NCBI GenBank assembly: GCA_001818355.1 | Contig: MHKJ01000015.1 | Coordinates: 1 to 17,139, forward strand | From: Candidatus Kerfeldbacteria bacterium RIFOXYC2_FULL_38_9 | Lineage (GTDB): Bacteria; Patescibacteriota; Patescibacteriia; UBA9570; XYC2-FULL-38-9 | DNA: 17,139 nt | Direction: 5' to 3' | Part shown: positions 1 to 6,239 of the stretch, piece after piece | Layout: each line of letters opens with the position of its first letter | Numbering within the stretch: the first letter of the stretch is position 1 | Program-made: the position numbers and the translations under genes | The notes under the pieces: model-generated | Seen by the model: only the letters and a program-made list of their open reading frames with translations | What the model was told of the DNA's origin: nothing | The model's database searches: none

Positions 1-174
1 GTTGAGGTCATCTTCATTGTTGAAGGGCACTCGCTCGCCGAGGCATTGTTCGAAATCGATCGCCTCGTCATCCGAGTTGACGTTAGCGGTCTTCATTGTT
101 GACGAGAAGGCCGTAGCCGCAGACAGGCCAAACAACCCAAGTAAAAAACACGACAACCAAACGATTCTGTACAT
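1..174 (-). CDS. Secreted protein of unknown function, N-terminal part only (gene runs off the window)
   Basis: The frame is open from an ATG at 174 to the window edge (58 codons, no stop). It begins MYRIVWLSCFLLGLFGLSAA: a short positive N-region, a hydrophobic core and small residues before a likely signal-peptidase site near residue 22 (ATA|FSS). The mature part visible is acidic (NSDDEAIDFEQ). A strong ribosome binding site, GGAGGAGTT at 175-183, sits directly upstream and fixes the start; such a site is rare in this window. GC content is visibly higher than in the AT-rich DNA just upstream. The export prediction is solid, but too little is present to name a family. Confidence 0.72.
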   Translation of the reverse strand, partial: MYRIVWLSCFLLGLFGLSAATAFSSTMKTANVNSDDEAIDFEQCLGERVPFNNEDDLN

Positions 175-411
175 AACTCCTCCATGCAAACATTTGTCTA
201 ATACCTGTGTCCTTATTTAACAACAGGCACCTGATGCCCACTCCGCACCAGAAATAGAAAATTAATATTATCATGTAATTTTTTATTTCTACAGCGGATA
301 AAATGTATGCAAAATACAACAGGTAATAAGAATAGAATCCATTACTTAAAAAATTTTGGGCAATTTTCCTTTTAATAATATCAAATAAAAAAATATCTGC
401 AAACTTTTTTC

Positions 412-450
412 TCAACAGGTTTTTTGAGCCGTCTTAAAAATCACCAATAA
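412..450 (-). repeat. Dispersed repeat, copy 1
   Basis: Read on the minus strand this is TTATTGG, 11 nt, ACGGCTCAAAAAACCTGTTGA. It shares an identical 24-nt core (412-435) with copy 2 at 629-652. The distance between the CCAATAA box and the TCAA box is 28 nt, as in copies 2 and 3. Here the downstream box is TTGAGA rather than TTGACA. Confidence 0.75.
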
Positions 451-626
451 GTTTTTACTTTATAATTAGCAAATTTTTTACAGCAAAAACTTTTTTACAG
501 CCATCGCAAAACCATTAAAACATGACATAAAGTTGGTTAAATAAGATCATTTTATTTAAAAAGTAATGGTAGTTAAACCATGATTAGTGAATTTCTACAG
601 TTTTAAAAACTTAACCAACCGAAACT

Positions 627-668
627 TGTCAACAGGTTTTTTGAGCCGTCTTGCAAAACGCCAATAAA
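627..668 (-). repeat. Dispersed repeat, copy 2
   Basis: On the minus strand this reads TTTATTGGC, a variable part ending GCAAG, then ACGGCTCAAAAAACCTG and TTGACA. It starts directly after the stop codon of the FN3-protein gene. Similarity to copy 3 continues past the box as TTGACAAsTTTCGrT (619-668). It contains a perfect -35-like TTGACA, but no good -10 follows at 16-18 nt. Confidence 0.75.
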
Positions 669-1493
669 CTATTTTTGCTTCTTCTGTAAAATTTCTTCTT
701 TACCAAAATAAAACGGTTTCAGATAAGAAGCCGGCGAAATATTATCTTCATTAAAGCCGGCGGCCACAGTATAAGAATAATTTTCTCCGGTTTTCAAACC
801 GGAAATAATCGCTTTGTTGCGTTTAACTGTTTTTTGTTGTAAAAGCTCGATACCGTCAGCATCATAAACCGAAACCACATAAAGACGTACCTTGCCTTGG
901 GGCTTTTTCCACTTCAACTTTTTCACATATTTGCCGGAATCCGCGCCCACAAAACTAATAGGCTCATCGGTTAAAGCGTCGGTAATAACATTGTGCGTTT
1001 CCGTAACGGATTTCAAAGAATAAGGAGCCTCTGGTGTGGTGCGCGCGATAATAGTGGCCGGGTCAGAAAAAATACCGTTTACTTTAGCGTGCACATTAAC
1101 CAGATAAGCAGTATTAGGCAACAAATTGGCTATGGTGATTTCCGTGTCAGAGGTAAAAACGCTATCCAACAATTCAGCGCTTTGTTTTTGCAAAATATCA
1201 ACCTGATAACCTTCTATGGCGACACTTTCTTGTTCATCAAGACCGAAAATAGAACGATTGCTTGTACTCCAATCCAAAGTAAGTTGATCCGGCTTATTTT
1301 CCACCACCTCTAAAGTTACGGGTTCTTCAGGTTGATCGATCTCCACCACTTCCGGAATGCCAAAACTAATATTACTTAAACGAATAGTCTCGGGTATGCC
1401 GTAATTTACCGCTTGCACAGGCGTTGCCAAAAAAACACTCAAGCAAATGCCCATGGTCAACAATAAATAATATTTTGTTTGTTTGTTCCTCAT
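669..1493 (-). CDS. Secreted protein with two fibronectin type III-like domains
   Basis: The 274-residue product starts with a clear signal peptide (basic MRNKQTK, hydrophobic core at residues 8-25, cleavage near TPVQA|VN at 28). Two FN3-like beta-sandwich units follow. The first, about 55-152, runs from PEEPVTLEVVENKPDQLTLDW to LLPNTAYLVNVHAKVNG. The second, about 154-260, has LKWKKP, then ISGLKTGENYSYTVAAG. These are the usual FN3 landmarks: a tryptophan strand and the L-x-P/G-x-x-Y turn. There is no membrane anchor or sorting motif, so the mature protein is probably released or held at the surface. FN3 modules usually serve adhesion or act as spacers; the partner is unknown. The promoter at 1532-1559 fits this start. 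No Shine-Dalgarno site is visible. Confidence 0.82.
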   Translation of the reverse strand: MRNKQTKYYLLLTMGICLSVFLATPVQAVNYGIPETIRLSNISFGIPEVVEIDQPEEPVTLEVVENKPDQLTLDWSTSNRSIFGLDEQESVAIEGYQVDILQKQSAELLDSVFTSDTEITIANLLPNTAYLVNVHAKVNGIFSDPATIIARTTPEAPYSLKSVTETHNVITDALTDEPISFVGADSGKYVKKLKWKKPQGKVRLYVVSVYDADGIELLQQKTVKRNKAIISGLKTGENYSYTVAAGFNEDNISPASYLKPFYFGKEEILQKKQK

Positions 1494-1531
1494 GATCTTA
1501 TTTTAGTATAGTTAATTTTAATTAACAATAC

Positions 1532-1559
1532 ATTATACACCAAATACACCGTTTGTCAA
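1532..1559 (-). promoter_or_regulatory. Strong sigma-70-type promoter for the FN3-protein gene
   Basis: On the minus strand a perfect -35 (TTGACA, 1554-1559) and a perfect -10 (TATAAT, 1532-1537) are separated by 16 nt. Transcription would start near 1525, leaving a 5' leader of about 30 nt before the ATG at 1493. The -35 sits in TGCTCTTGACAAA, a 13-mer also found on the plus strand around 17032. Confidence 0.75.
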
Positions 1560-1619
1560 GAGCAATTTTGCAAAAATCCTTTTATTTTAGCCAAAAAAAA
1601 TCAAAATTACTTTTCTGTT

Positions 1620-1793
1620 TTATTCTTCTACGTTGAGAATTTCTTTAATTCTATCATTCTCATACGCCCGCCCGTTATTTAAATGATATAATTGCGCGCC
1701 CACAAAACCTAAAACCGCAAATAAAAGCAAAACCAAAATAGTCAATCTTATTTTTTTGTGTGATGTATTCTTTTTGTTTGTTTCTTGTTTCAT
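1620..1793 (-). CDS. Small single-pass membrane protein (57 aa)
   Basis: This short reading frame begins with ATG at 1793 and ends with TAA at 1620-1622. A lysine-rich N-terminus (MKQETNKKNTSHKKIR) is followed by one hydrophobic segment at residues 17-34 (LTILVLLLFAVLGFVGA) and a short charged tail ending ILNVEE. The positive-inside rule puts the N-terminus in the cytoplasm and the tail outside. A promoter-like pair lies upstream on the minus strand: TTGCAT (1828-1833), 17 nt, TACACT (1805-1810). No family is recognised. The clean basic-hydrophobic-charged layout argues for a real gene, but short AT-rich frames can mimic membrane proteins. It is divergent from the lipoprotein gene, whose start lies only 34 nt away. 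Confidence 0.6.
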   Translation of the reverse strand: MKQETNKKNTSHKKIRLTILVLLLFAVLGFVGAQLYHLNNGRAYENDRIKEILNVEE

Positions 1794-1827
1794 GATATAT
1801 TGACAGTGTAACTTAATGTATAATTGT

Positions 1828-2484
1828 ATGCAAAAAAAGATTGTTTTTTTGAGTTTGTTTTTAACGCTTATTTTTTTTGGTTGTAATACAACCCCCTCTT
1901 CGTCATCTTTGGCAAATGAGTATTTAAGTCAAGATAAAGAAAAAATTGTTTCCATAAAACAATACGCCGGCACTATGGACTGGCAAGACAACGATTCTTC
2001 CTCCAACTCTTTGTGTGCGGGGATTATTCACAGTCAAATAAATTTTGACTTAACGGTTGATGCCGAAAACAAAACTGTCAGCGGCACCGGAAAAATTATT
2101 TATCAAAACACCAAATATAACACTAAGCGGCGTTGTGCAGATTGTGTCATCACCGGCCAAGACGCCACTTTTTTAATTACCGGAAATCTTTTACCTCAAA
2201 ACAGCGATGGTAATACCAACCAACAAGAAACCGTCAGATTAAAATTTAATCTGGACCCGAATTCCGCTCTGACAGAAAAACAAACCTCTAAACAATGTTT
2301 TGGAGATAAGCCGCAAAACTATAACGAGTCGCGACTTTTATACTTCTCTTTGTTTCAAGCAGGATTTTTTGACTATCTGAATTTAGAACTGCCCTCAACT
2401 GTTAAAGAAAAAACTACCCATAATTTACAATGGCATACTAATAATCACTCAGGTGGTGGGGTTTTAACTCTTCAGCTTTCTTAG
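1828..2484 (+). CDS. Putative lipoprotein of unknown function
   Basis: From the ATG at 1828 the product is 218 residues, starting MQKKIVFLSLFLTLIFFGCN: a type II signal peptide with a lipobox-like LIFFGC and the lipidated cysteine at 19. A Ser/Thr/Asn-rich linker follows (NTTPSSSS). An in-frame ATG at 1816 exists, but it would put four residues (MYNC) before the basic segment, so 1828 is preferred. The mature part looks beta-rich (alternating patterns such as INFDLTVDAENKTVSGTGKI) and has cysteines at 63, 103, 106 and 157 that could form disulfides. No known domain is recognised. It is probably anchored on the outer face of the membrane. The end of the gene overlaps an inverted-repeat element (2481-2552). 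Confidence 0.75.
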   Translation: MQKKIVFLSLFLTLIFFGCNTTPSSSSLANEYLSQDKEKIVSIKQYAGTMDWQDNDSSSNSLCAGIIHSQINFDLTVDAENKTVSGTGKIIYQNTKYNTKRRCADCVITGQDATFLITGNLLPQNSDGNTNQQETVRLKFNLDPNSALTEKQTSKQCFGDKPQNYNESRLLYFSLFQAGFFDYLNLELPSTVKEKTTHNLQWHTNNHSGGGVLTLQLS

Positions 2485-2552
2485 AGAGGCAAAATCGGAG
2501 TGCTTGATGTACCCACCTTGGCATAAACACTTTTAACGCCTTGCCTCCCTAA
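2481..2552. repeat. 72-bp element bounded by imperfect inverted repeats between convergent genes
   Basis: TTAGAGAGGCAA (2481-2492) and TTGCCTCCCTAA (2541-2552) form a 12-bp inverted repeat with one mismatch. The similarity extends outward to 15 of 17. Inside lies a second weaker pair, AGTGcTTgaTG and CAtaAAcACT. No T-run follows the stem on either strand, so it is not a typical intrinsic terminator. It covers the stop codon of the lipoprotein gene and fills most of the gap to ssb. It could be a transcript-end structure or a small palindromic mobile element. Confidence 0.5.
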
Positions 2553-2564
2553 AAAAGAAGAAGA

Positions 2565-2927
2565 TTAGTCTTCCTCTTTTTCTTTAACCTCTTTAGGGTT
2601 GGCTTTGGCCATCAAAGACACAGCCGATACCACCACTTCAGTGGCATAGCGCTTGGTGCCGTCTTTTGCTTCCCAATTATAGGAATGTAATTTGCCTTCC
2701 ACTAACACTCGTTCTCCTTTTTTAAATTTAGCCGCGGTTTCGGCAATTTTGCGCCAAGCAACTACTTGGTGAAAATCAGCTCCTTCTTTCCACTCGCCAC
2801 TTTTGTCTTTCCAAGAGTAGTTGGTAGCCACTCGAAAAGTGGTTTTTTGTTGACCAGACTCTAAAGTGCTGGTTTCTGAATCTGCGGTCAGTTGACCGAC
2901 TAACATCACCCGGTTGAGATTGTACAT
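2565..2927 (-). CDS. ssb: Single-stranded DNA-binding protein
   Basis: The 120-residue product begins MYNLNRVMLVGQLTADSETS, the standard start of bacterial SSB. It continues with the OB-fold strands expected of the family: FRVATNYSWKDKSGEWKEGADFHQVVAWRKIAETAAKFKKGERVLVEGKL and then SYNWEAKDGTKRYATEVVV (to residue 100). SSB coats single-stranded DNA during replication, recombination and repair. The protein is short: after the OB fold there are only about 20 residues, ending KEVKEKEED. The acidic tail is present, but the usual terminal DDDIPF-like tip with its phenylalanine is missing. A GGAGG lies at 2950-2954, 22 nt upstream of the ATG, too far for normal use. The start is set by the family N-terminus. 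Confidence 0.95.
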   Translation of the reverse strand: MYNLNRVMLVGQLTADSETSTLESGQQKTTFRVATNYSWKDKSGEWKEGADFHQVVAWRKIAETAAKFKKGERVLVEGKLHSYNWEAKDGTKRYATEVVVSAVSLMAKANPKEVKEKEED

Positions 2928-2949
2928 CTGTCTTTTTTTTAATTATTAA

Positions 2950-3047
2950 CCTCCTTCGACGAGAAGATGTGTTGTCCTTTTGCGGGATTAGGATGGACAC
3001 CCTCAGCCCTTTTGCAAAAAAACACCCAAAACATCTTCCCGATCGAA
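2950..3047 (-). promoter_or_regulatory. Structured leader-like region upstream of ssb
   Basis: An inverted repeat pairs ACATCTTC (3031-3038) with GAAGATGT (2963-2970), with further pairing of TCGAA (3043-3047) and TTCGA (2955-2959). Nested inside, TGTCC (2973-2977) pairs with GGACA (2995-2999). On the minus strand the stem is followed at once by GGAGG (2950-2954). The upstream TTGACA of repeat copy 3 (3051-3056) could start the transcript. This fits a folded 5' leader of ssb, but no known riboswitch or protein-leader class is recognised. Confidence 0.4.
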
Positions 3048-3050
3048 AGT

Positions 3051-3092
3051 TGTCAACATATTTTTTGCGCCGTCGTATATTTAGCCAATAAA
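3051..3092 (-). repeat. Dispersed repeat, copy 3
   Basis: On the minus strand this reads TTTATTGGC, 10 nt, ACGGCGCAAAAAATATG, then TTGACA, with the same spacing as copy 2. The match continues downstream (ACTTTCGATCGGG against AGTTTCGGTTGG). It lies between the terminator of the 3226-4745 operon and ssb, so here it could carry the ssb promoter. Confidence 0.7.
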
Positions 3093-3140
3093 AATATTGA
3101 ATTTTATTAGTAAATATTAACTACTTTACAAAAATATATA

Positions 3141-3178
3141 AAAAAGAGCCGTCTCGAGATGTTGGGACGCCTCTTTTT
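3141..3178 (-). terminator. Intrinsic terminator of the 3226-4745 operon
   Basis: A 13-bp stem with one mismatch joins AAAAAGAGCCGTC (3141-3153) and GACGCCTCTTTTT (3166-3178) around a 12-nt loop. On the minus strand it lies about 50 bp after the stop at 3226 and ends in a T-run, followed by ATATATTTTTG. A T-run also follows on the plus strand, so it may act in both directions. Confidence 0.85.
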
Positions 3179-3225
3179 ATGCCTATATTTTATCATGTCC
3201 TAATTACCTGTCAAACAAAATTTTA

Positions 3226-3771
3226 TTATTCAAAAAGAGTATCGTCATCTTTGGCTTCTTCTTCTAAAAGATCTCTAATATAATCAGCTTTGGTTTTATG
3301 ATGTTTCTCAGTACACACGTCTAAGTAACGATCAATGCGCGGGGTAAGGCGCAAGGTAAATTTAATACTGGCGAGATCATCGGTTTTACGCAAACTCTTA
3401 TCGTGTAATTCCAAAAAATGTTGTAAACCGCCGGGTAAACTTTTTTCCGTGTAAGAAAAAGTTTTAATGGCCCGAGGAGCCGGACGTCTTTTAATATAAG
3501 AAAGCAAAGTGTGCGGAGATTGATTTTTTGCGTACACGCAAAGAGTGGGTTTGTCAGCTAAAATAGCCTGCGCCAAAATAAAATGCAAATCGGGAGTGGG
3601 ATGAGTAATTTCTAAAATCAACAAGTCCACTTCATCCAAGAAAAAATCCACCCCCACCGGAATTTTTTTTCGTCTTTTCACTTCTCTGGGTGTCAAAATA
3701 GAAAGCCGAGCTGATTGGCAAAGCTGTTGCAGTTGTCCGTGGGTTTTGGTGTCGTGTAAATAAATTTTCAT
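3226..3771 (-). CDS. Nucleoside 2-deoxyribosyltransferase-like domain fused to a ribbon-helix-helix domain
   Basis: The 181-residue protein has two parts. Residues 1-125 look like a Rossmann-like unit of the nucleoside deoxyribosyltransferase type: a first strand MKIYLHD, then EVDLLILEITHPTPDLHFIL with an acidic residue after the strand, then QAILADKPTLCVYAKN, where that family has its E-L-G-x-A and KP-x-L segments. Residues 136-172 (IKFTLRLTPRIDRYLDVCTE, then KTKADYIRDLLEEE) fit a ribbon-helix-helix DNA-binding fold. The tail is acidic. The start codon overlaps the stop of the upstream asparaginase-like gene by 4 nt (ATGA), so the two are probably translationally coupled. Catalysis is doubtful because the glutamate-bearing motif is not clear. 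A ligand-sensing repressor is one possibility, inferred only. Confidence 0.6.
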   Translation of the reverse strand: MKIYLHDTKTHGQLQQLCQSARLSILTPREVKRRKKIPVGVDFFLDEVDLLILEITHPTPDLHFILAQAILADKPTLCVYAKNQSPHTLLSYIKRRPAPRAIKTFSYTEKSLPGGLQHFLELHDKSLRKTDDLASIKFTLRLTPRIDRYLDVCTEKHHKTKADYIRDLLEEEAKDDDTLFE

Positions 3772-4745
3772 ACCTTTCTTCTAGCCTTTTTAAACACGCT
3801 GATAAACTGCTCGAATAAATCTTTGCCCGCAACTCCCCCGCCGATAAACCAAACAAAAACCGCGGCTACTATTTCACTTTCAAAACGCGGCAAAAGTTTT
3901 AGTTTACCCCGATGATAGATATGCCCCACTTTATTGGAAATCAATAAGGTGGGAATATTTTTGGGTATTTGATCCAAAACAGACAAAGAGAATGGCTGTT
4001 GCGAACGCAATAACAGCATAGTGGTTTTTTTAGGAAAAGTGATTTTACCGGATAAAAATTTACCATTTATTTCGTGCAAATGCGTGTGGTGAAATTTTGA
4101 TAAATCCAATTTTGGCAAAATAGCAGAACGCTTGGTGGCAATGGATTTTATTTGGATGCCAAAATCAATACGACCGAATTCTTTATCATCTTGCGGTTTA
4201 GCGGGTTTTTTGTTTTTTATGATTTGTTCTTTTTGTTTGCCGGCGCGATAAATATATTTGGGCGGCATAATCTCGGAATTCACAATGGCTAAAACTCCGG
4301 CAATGTTACTGCCGGCAACCGAAACAGCATTGGCGATATTGGCGCGTAAGTCCAAATCTGTATATTTGTGATCAGGAGTAGCCTCAGGAGTGGTCATTTT
4401 ATGTTGACTGCCGGCACTCACAAAAATTATGGGTTTGCCGAGAGCGCCAAAAAGCAAACGTAAAAAATTAGAAGCAAAAGCCAAAGCGCCCGGAGCCACT
4501 ATCACTACAAAACCATGATAACGCTTCCATTCTATGGCAATGCGTCGCGCCACTTTTAATAAATGGGCAATGCCTGTGGGTACAGGTTCCTTGGAAATTA
4601 AAATCGGCGTGATATGGGAAATCATGTCAATTTCAAAACACTCTTTAAACCAACGATTAAAAGAATGTAAATTGGAAATTTTCTGCTGACGGCCGCCGGC
4701 GTAAAGTACGGCTATTTCTGATTTTTCTTGAAGTTTTTTCAGCAT
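3768..4745 (-). CDS. Asparaginase-fold protein, probably catalytically inactive
   Basis: The 325-residue protein follows the plan of type I/II L-asparaginases. It has a first strand and glycine turn (IAVLYAGGRQ, 11-20), then HGFVVIVAPGALAFASNF (77-94), then LGKPIIFVSAGSQ (102-114), then D-L-R-A-N-I-x-N-A (132-140). In active enzymes the first turn is GGTI with a nucleophilic threonine, and the second strand ends in HGTDT with the second threonine and the aspartate. Here these read GGRQ and VAPGA, so both catalytic sites are lost. A loss-of-activity binding or scaffold role is inferred. The 160-245 region has a Lys-rich insert. It is first in a two-gene operon with the RHH-fusion gene. A weak promoter, TTGTAA-15-TATAGG, lies directly upstream. 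No Shine-Dalgarno site is visible. Confidence 0.65.
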   Translation of the reverse strand: MLKKLQEKSEIAVLYAGGRQQKISNLHSFNRWFKECFEIDMISHITPILISKEPVPTGIAHLLKVARRIAIEWKRYHGFVVIVAPGALAFASNFLRLLFGALGKPIIFVSAGSQHKMTTPEATPDHKYTDLDLRANIANAVSVAGSNIAGVLAIVNSEIMPPKYIYRAGKQKEQIIKNKKPAKPQDDKEFGRIDFGIQIKSIATKRSAILPKLDLSKFHHTHLHEINGKFLSGKITFPKKTTMLLLRSQQPFSLSVLDQIPKNIPTLLISNKVGHIYHRGKLKLLPRFESEIVAAVFVWFIGGGVAGKDLFEQFISVFKKARRKV

Positions 4746-4766
4746 AAATACAGCCTATACCATCTG

Positions 4767-4797
4767 TTGGTGTTTTACAAGACGGCTGATAAAAAAG
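4767..4797 (+). repeat. Dispersed repeat, partial copy 4 (opposite orientation)
   Basis: The plus strand reads TTGGTGTTTTACAAGACGGCT, then GATAAAAAAG. Against copy 2 this matches all but two positions over the first 21 nt, with the same 11-nt distance from TTGG to ACGGCT. The TTGACA half is absent. It sits in the 94-bp divergent region between the asparaginase-like gene and the phosphohexomutase gene. Confidence 0.6.
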
Positions 4798-4857
4798 AAT
4801 AAGCTAATACTGGCAAAAAATTGCGAAAATTACCAAAACATGATACTCTTTTTGGCA

Positions 4858-6231
4858 ATGAATATCAATCCTCATATTTTTAGAGAATATGACATTCGCG
4901 GAATAGTGGATCAAGATTTGACTCCGGCATTAGCTTGGGAAATTGGTCGTGCTTTTGGTACTTTAGTCATTAAACGACTACACGGGAAAACCGTAGCCAT
5001 CGGTTGCGACGTGCGTCAAAGTTCGCCGACTTTAAAAGAGTCTTGTATAACCAGTTTGCGCCAAGCGGGATGCGATGTGGTGGATATTGGTACCACTCTT
5101 ACTCCGATGATGTACTTTAGTTGCGTTTATTATAAATTTGACGCGGCTTTAAATATTACGGGCTCGCATAACCCCAAAGATCAAAATGGTTTTAAGTTTG
5201 CGGCTTTTCCTTTTCGTTCCATTTATGGCGATGACATTCAAGCTCTGGCCGAAATTATTCAAAAACAAAAATATACCAGCGGCCAGGGAACTTTGACCAA
5301 AAAAGAAGTAGCCCGAGATTATCTGCGAGAAACCAAAGCGCGTTTGCAAATAACCAAACCGCTAAACTTGGTAATGGATAGCGGTAACGGCACCGCCGGT
5401 TTATACGCTCCGGGGCTTTATCGTCAACTTGGCTGTTTGGTGGACGAACTGTATTGCCAAGTAGACAACACTTTTCCGCATCATTTGCCCAATCCTCAAG
5501 AAACGGAAAATATGGAAGATTTGCGAAAAAGAGTGCTGGCTATTAAGGCGGATTTGGGAATTGCTTTTGATGGCGATGGCGATCGGGTGGGTATGGTTGA
5601 TCACCGGGGTAATTTTTATGATGGCGATTTGTTAATGTTGCCTTTAATAGATATGGCGCTCAGGAAACATCCGGGCGCGGCCATTGTGGTGGATGTAAAA
5701 TCCAGCCAAGTGGTGTTAAACCATGTGCGACAAAAAGGCGGAAAACCTATTTTGGGGCGTACCGGCCCCCCCAACCACAAAGCCAATATGGAAAAATACC
5801 ACGCGCCTTTGGCCGGCGAAGTGGCCGGACATTATTTTATCACGGACAACCATTGGGGCTTTGATGATGGCTTGTTTGCCGGCGGCAGGATTTTACAAGC
5901 CCTGGAAATAAGCCGAAAAACTTTATTTACCTATTTTCAAGACGTACCAAAAATGTTTGCCACTCCGGAAATTAAAATAAGTTGCGCAGATGAGAAAAAA
6001 TTTAAAATTGTTGAAAAAATAACTCAATATTTTCAAAAAAAATACGAATGCGCGACCATAGACGGGGTGCGCGTAAACTTTTCTCCTACTGCTTGGGGTT
6101 TGGTTCGTGCCAGCAATACCACCCCCAACCTTACTTTGCGTTTTGAAGGAAAAACCCCAGCCGAACGTGATTCTGCGCAACAACAAACAATGGCCATTCT
6201 CAATCAATTTTTAGATGATCAAAAAAAATAA
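4858..6231 (+). CDS. manB: Phosphomannomutase/phosphoglucomutase
   Basis: This is an alpha-D-phosphohexomutase, interconverting hexose 6- and 1-phosphates for nucleotide-sugar and glycan synthesis in the cytoplasm. From the ATG at 4858 it has 457 residues, a normal length. In that numbering the landmarks are: FREYDIRG (8-15), the phosphoserine loop ITGSHNP (100-106), metal-binding DGDGDR (238-243), sugar loop GEVAGH (320-325), DNHWGFDDG (330-338) and phosphate-binding RASNTTPNLTLRFEG (417-431). An ATG at 4840 would add MILFLA; 4858 is preferred because family members begin close to FREYDIRG and a weak promoter (TTGCGA, 17 nt, TACTCT) would end just before it. The usual GH-x-x-IK loop reads TGPPNHK, a deviation near the substrate. 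The stop is 8 nt from that of the convergent antitoxin gene. The sugar preference cannot be decided. Confidence 0.93.
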   Translation: MNINPHIFREYDIRGIVDQDLTPALAWEIGRAFGTLVIKRLHGKTVAIGCDVRQSSPTLKESCITSLRQAGCDVVDIGTTLTPMMYFSCVYYKFDAALNITGSHNPKDQNGFKFAAFPFRSIYGDDIQALAEIIQKQKYTSGQGTLTKKEVARDYLRETKARLQITKPLNLVMDSGNGTAGLYAPGLYRQLGCLVDELYCQVDNTFPHHLPNPQETENMEDLRKRVLAIKADLGIAFDGDGDRVGMVDHRGNFYDGDLLMLPLIDMALRKHPGAAIVVDVKSSQVVLNHVRQKGGKPILGRTGPPNHKANMEKYHAPLAGEVAGHYFITDNHWGFDDGLFAGGRILQALEISRKTLFTYFQDVPKMFATPEIKISCADEKKFKIVEKITQYFQKKYECATIDGVRVNFSPTAWGLVRASNTTPNLTLRFEGKTPAERDSAQQQTMAILNQFLDDQKK

Positions 6232-6239
6232 AATACAAA

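Larger units (their letters stand above)
175..668. other. AT-rich intergenic region with two copies of a dispersed repeat
   Basis: This stretch of nearly 500 bp between the secreted-protein gene and the FN3-protein gene (both minus strand) holds no convincing gene. It is very AT-rich and contains two copies of the repeat described at 412-450 and 627-668. A weak promoter-like pair for the gene starting at 174 can be drawn on the minus strand (TTGTTA, 17 nt, TAGACA), but it is far from consensus. I see no tRNA or other RNA signature. Confidence 0.6.

Noticed and set aside
83..415. 110-codon minus-strand frame with hydrophobic residues
   Set aside because: It starts with TTG in AT-rich repeat DNA without a ribosome binding site and overlaps, in another frame, the signal-peptide gene at 1-174, which has a strong site. 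The hydrophobic content is what AT-rich DNA gives by chance.
1800..1824. TTGACA and TATAAT on the plus strand upstream of the lipoprotein gene
   Set aside because: The boxes are perfect but only 13 nt apart, too close for a sigma-70 promoter, and the -10 is 3 nt from the start codon. The real promoter of the lipoprotein gene is not clear.
2776..3000. Minus-strand frame overlapping the start of ssb
   Set aside because: It reads the ssb sequence in a shifted frame with a basic, low-complexity product. SSB is certain here, so this is a shadow.
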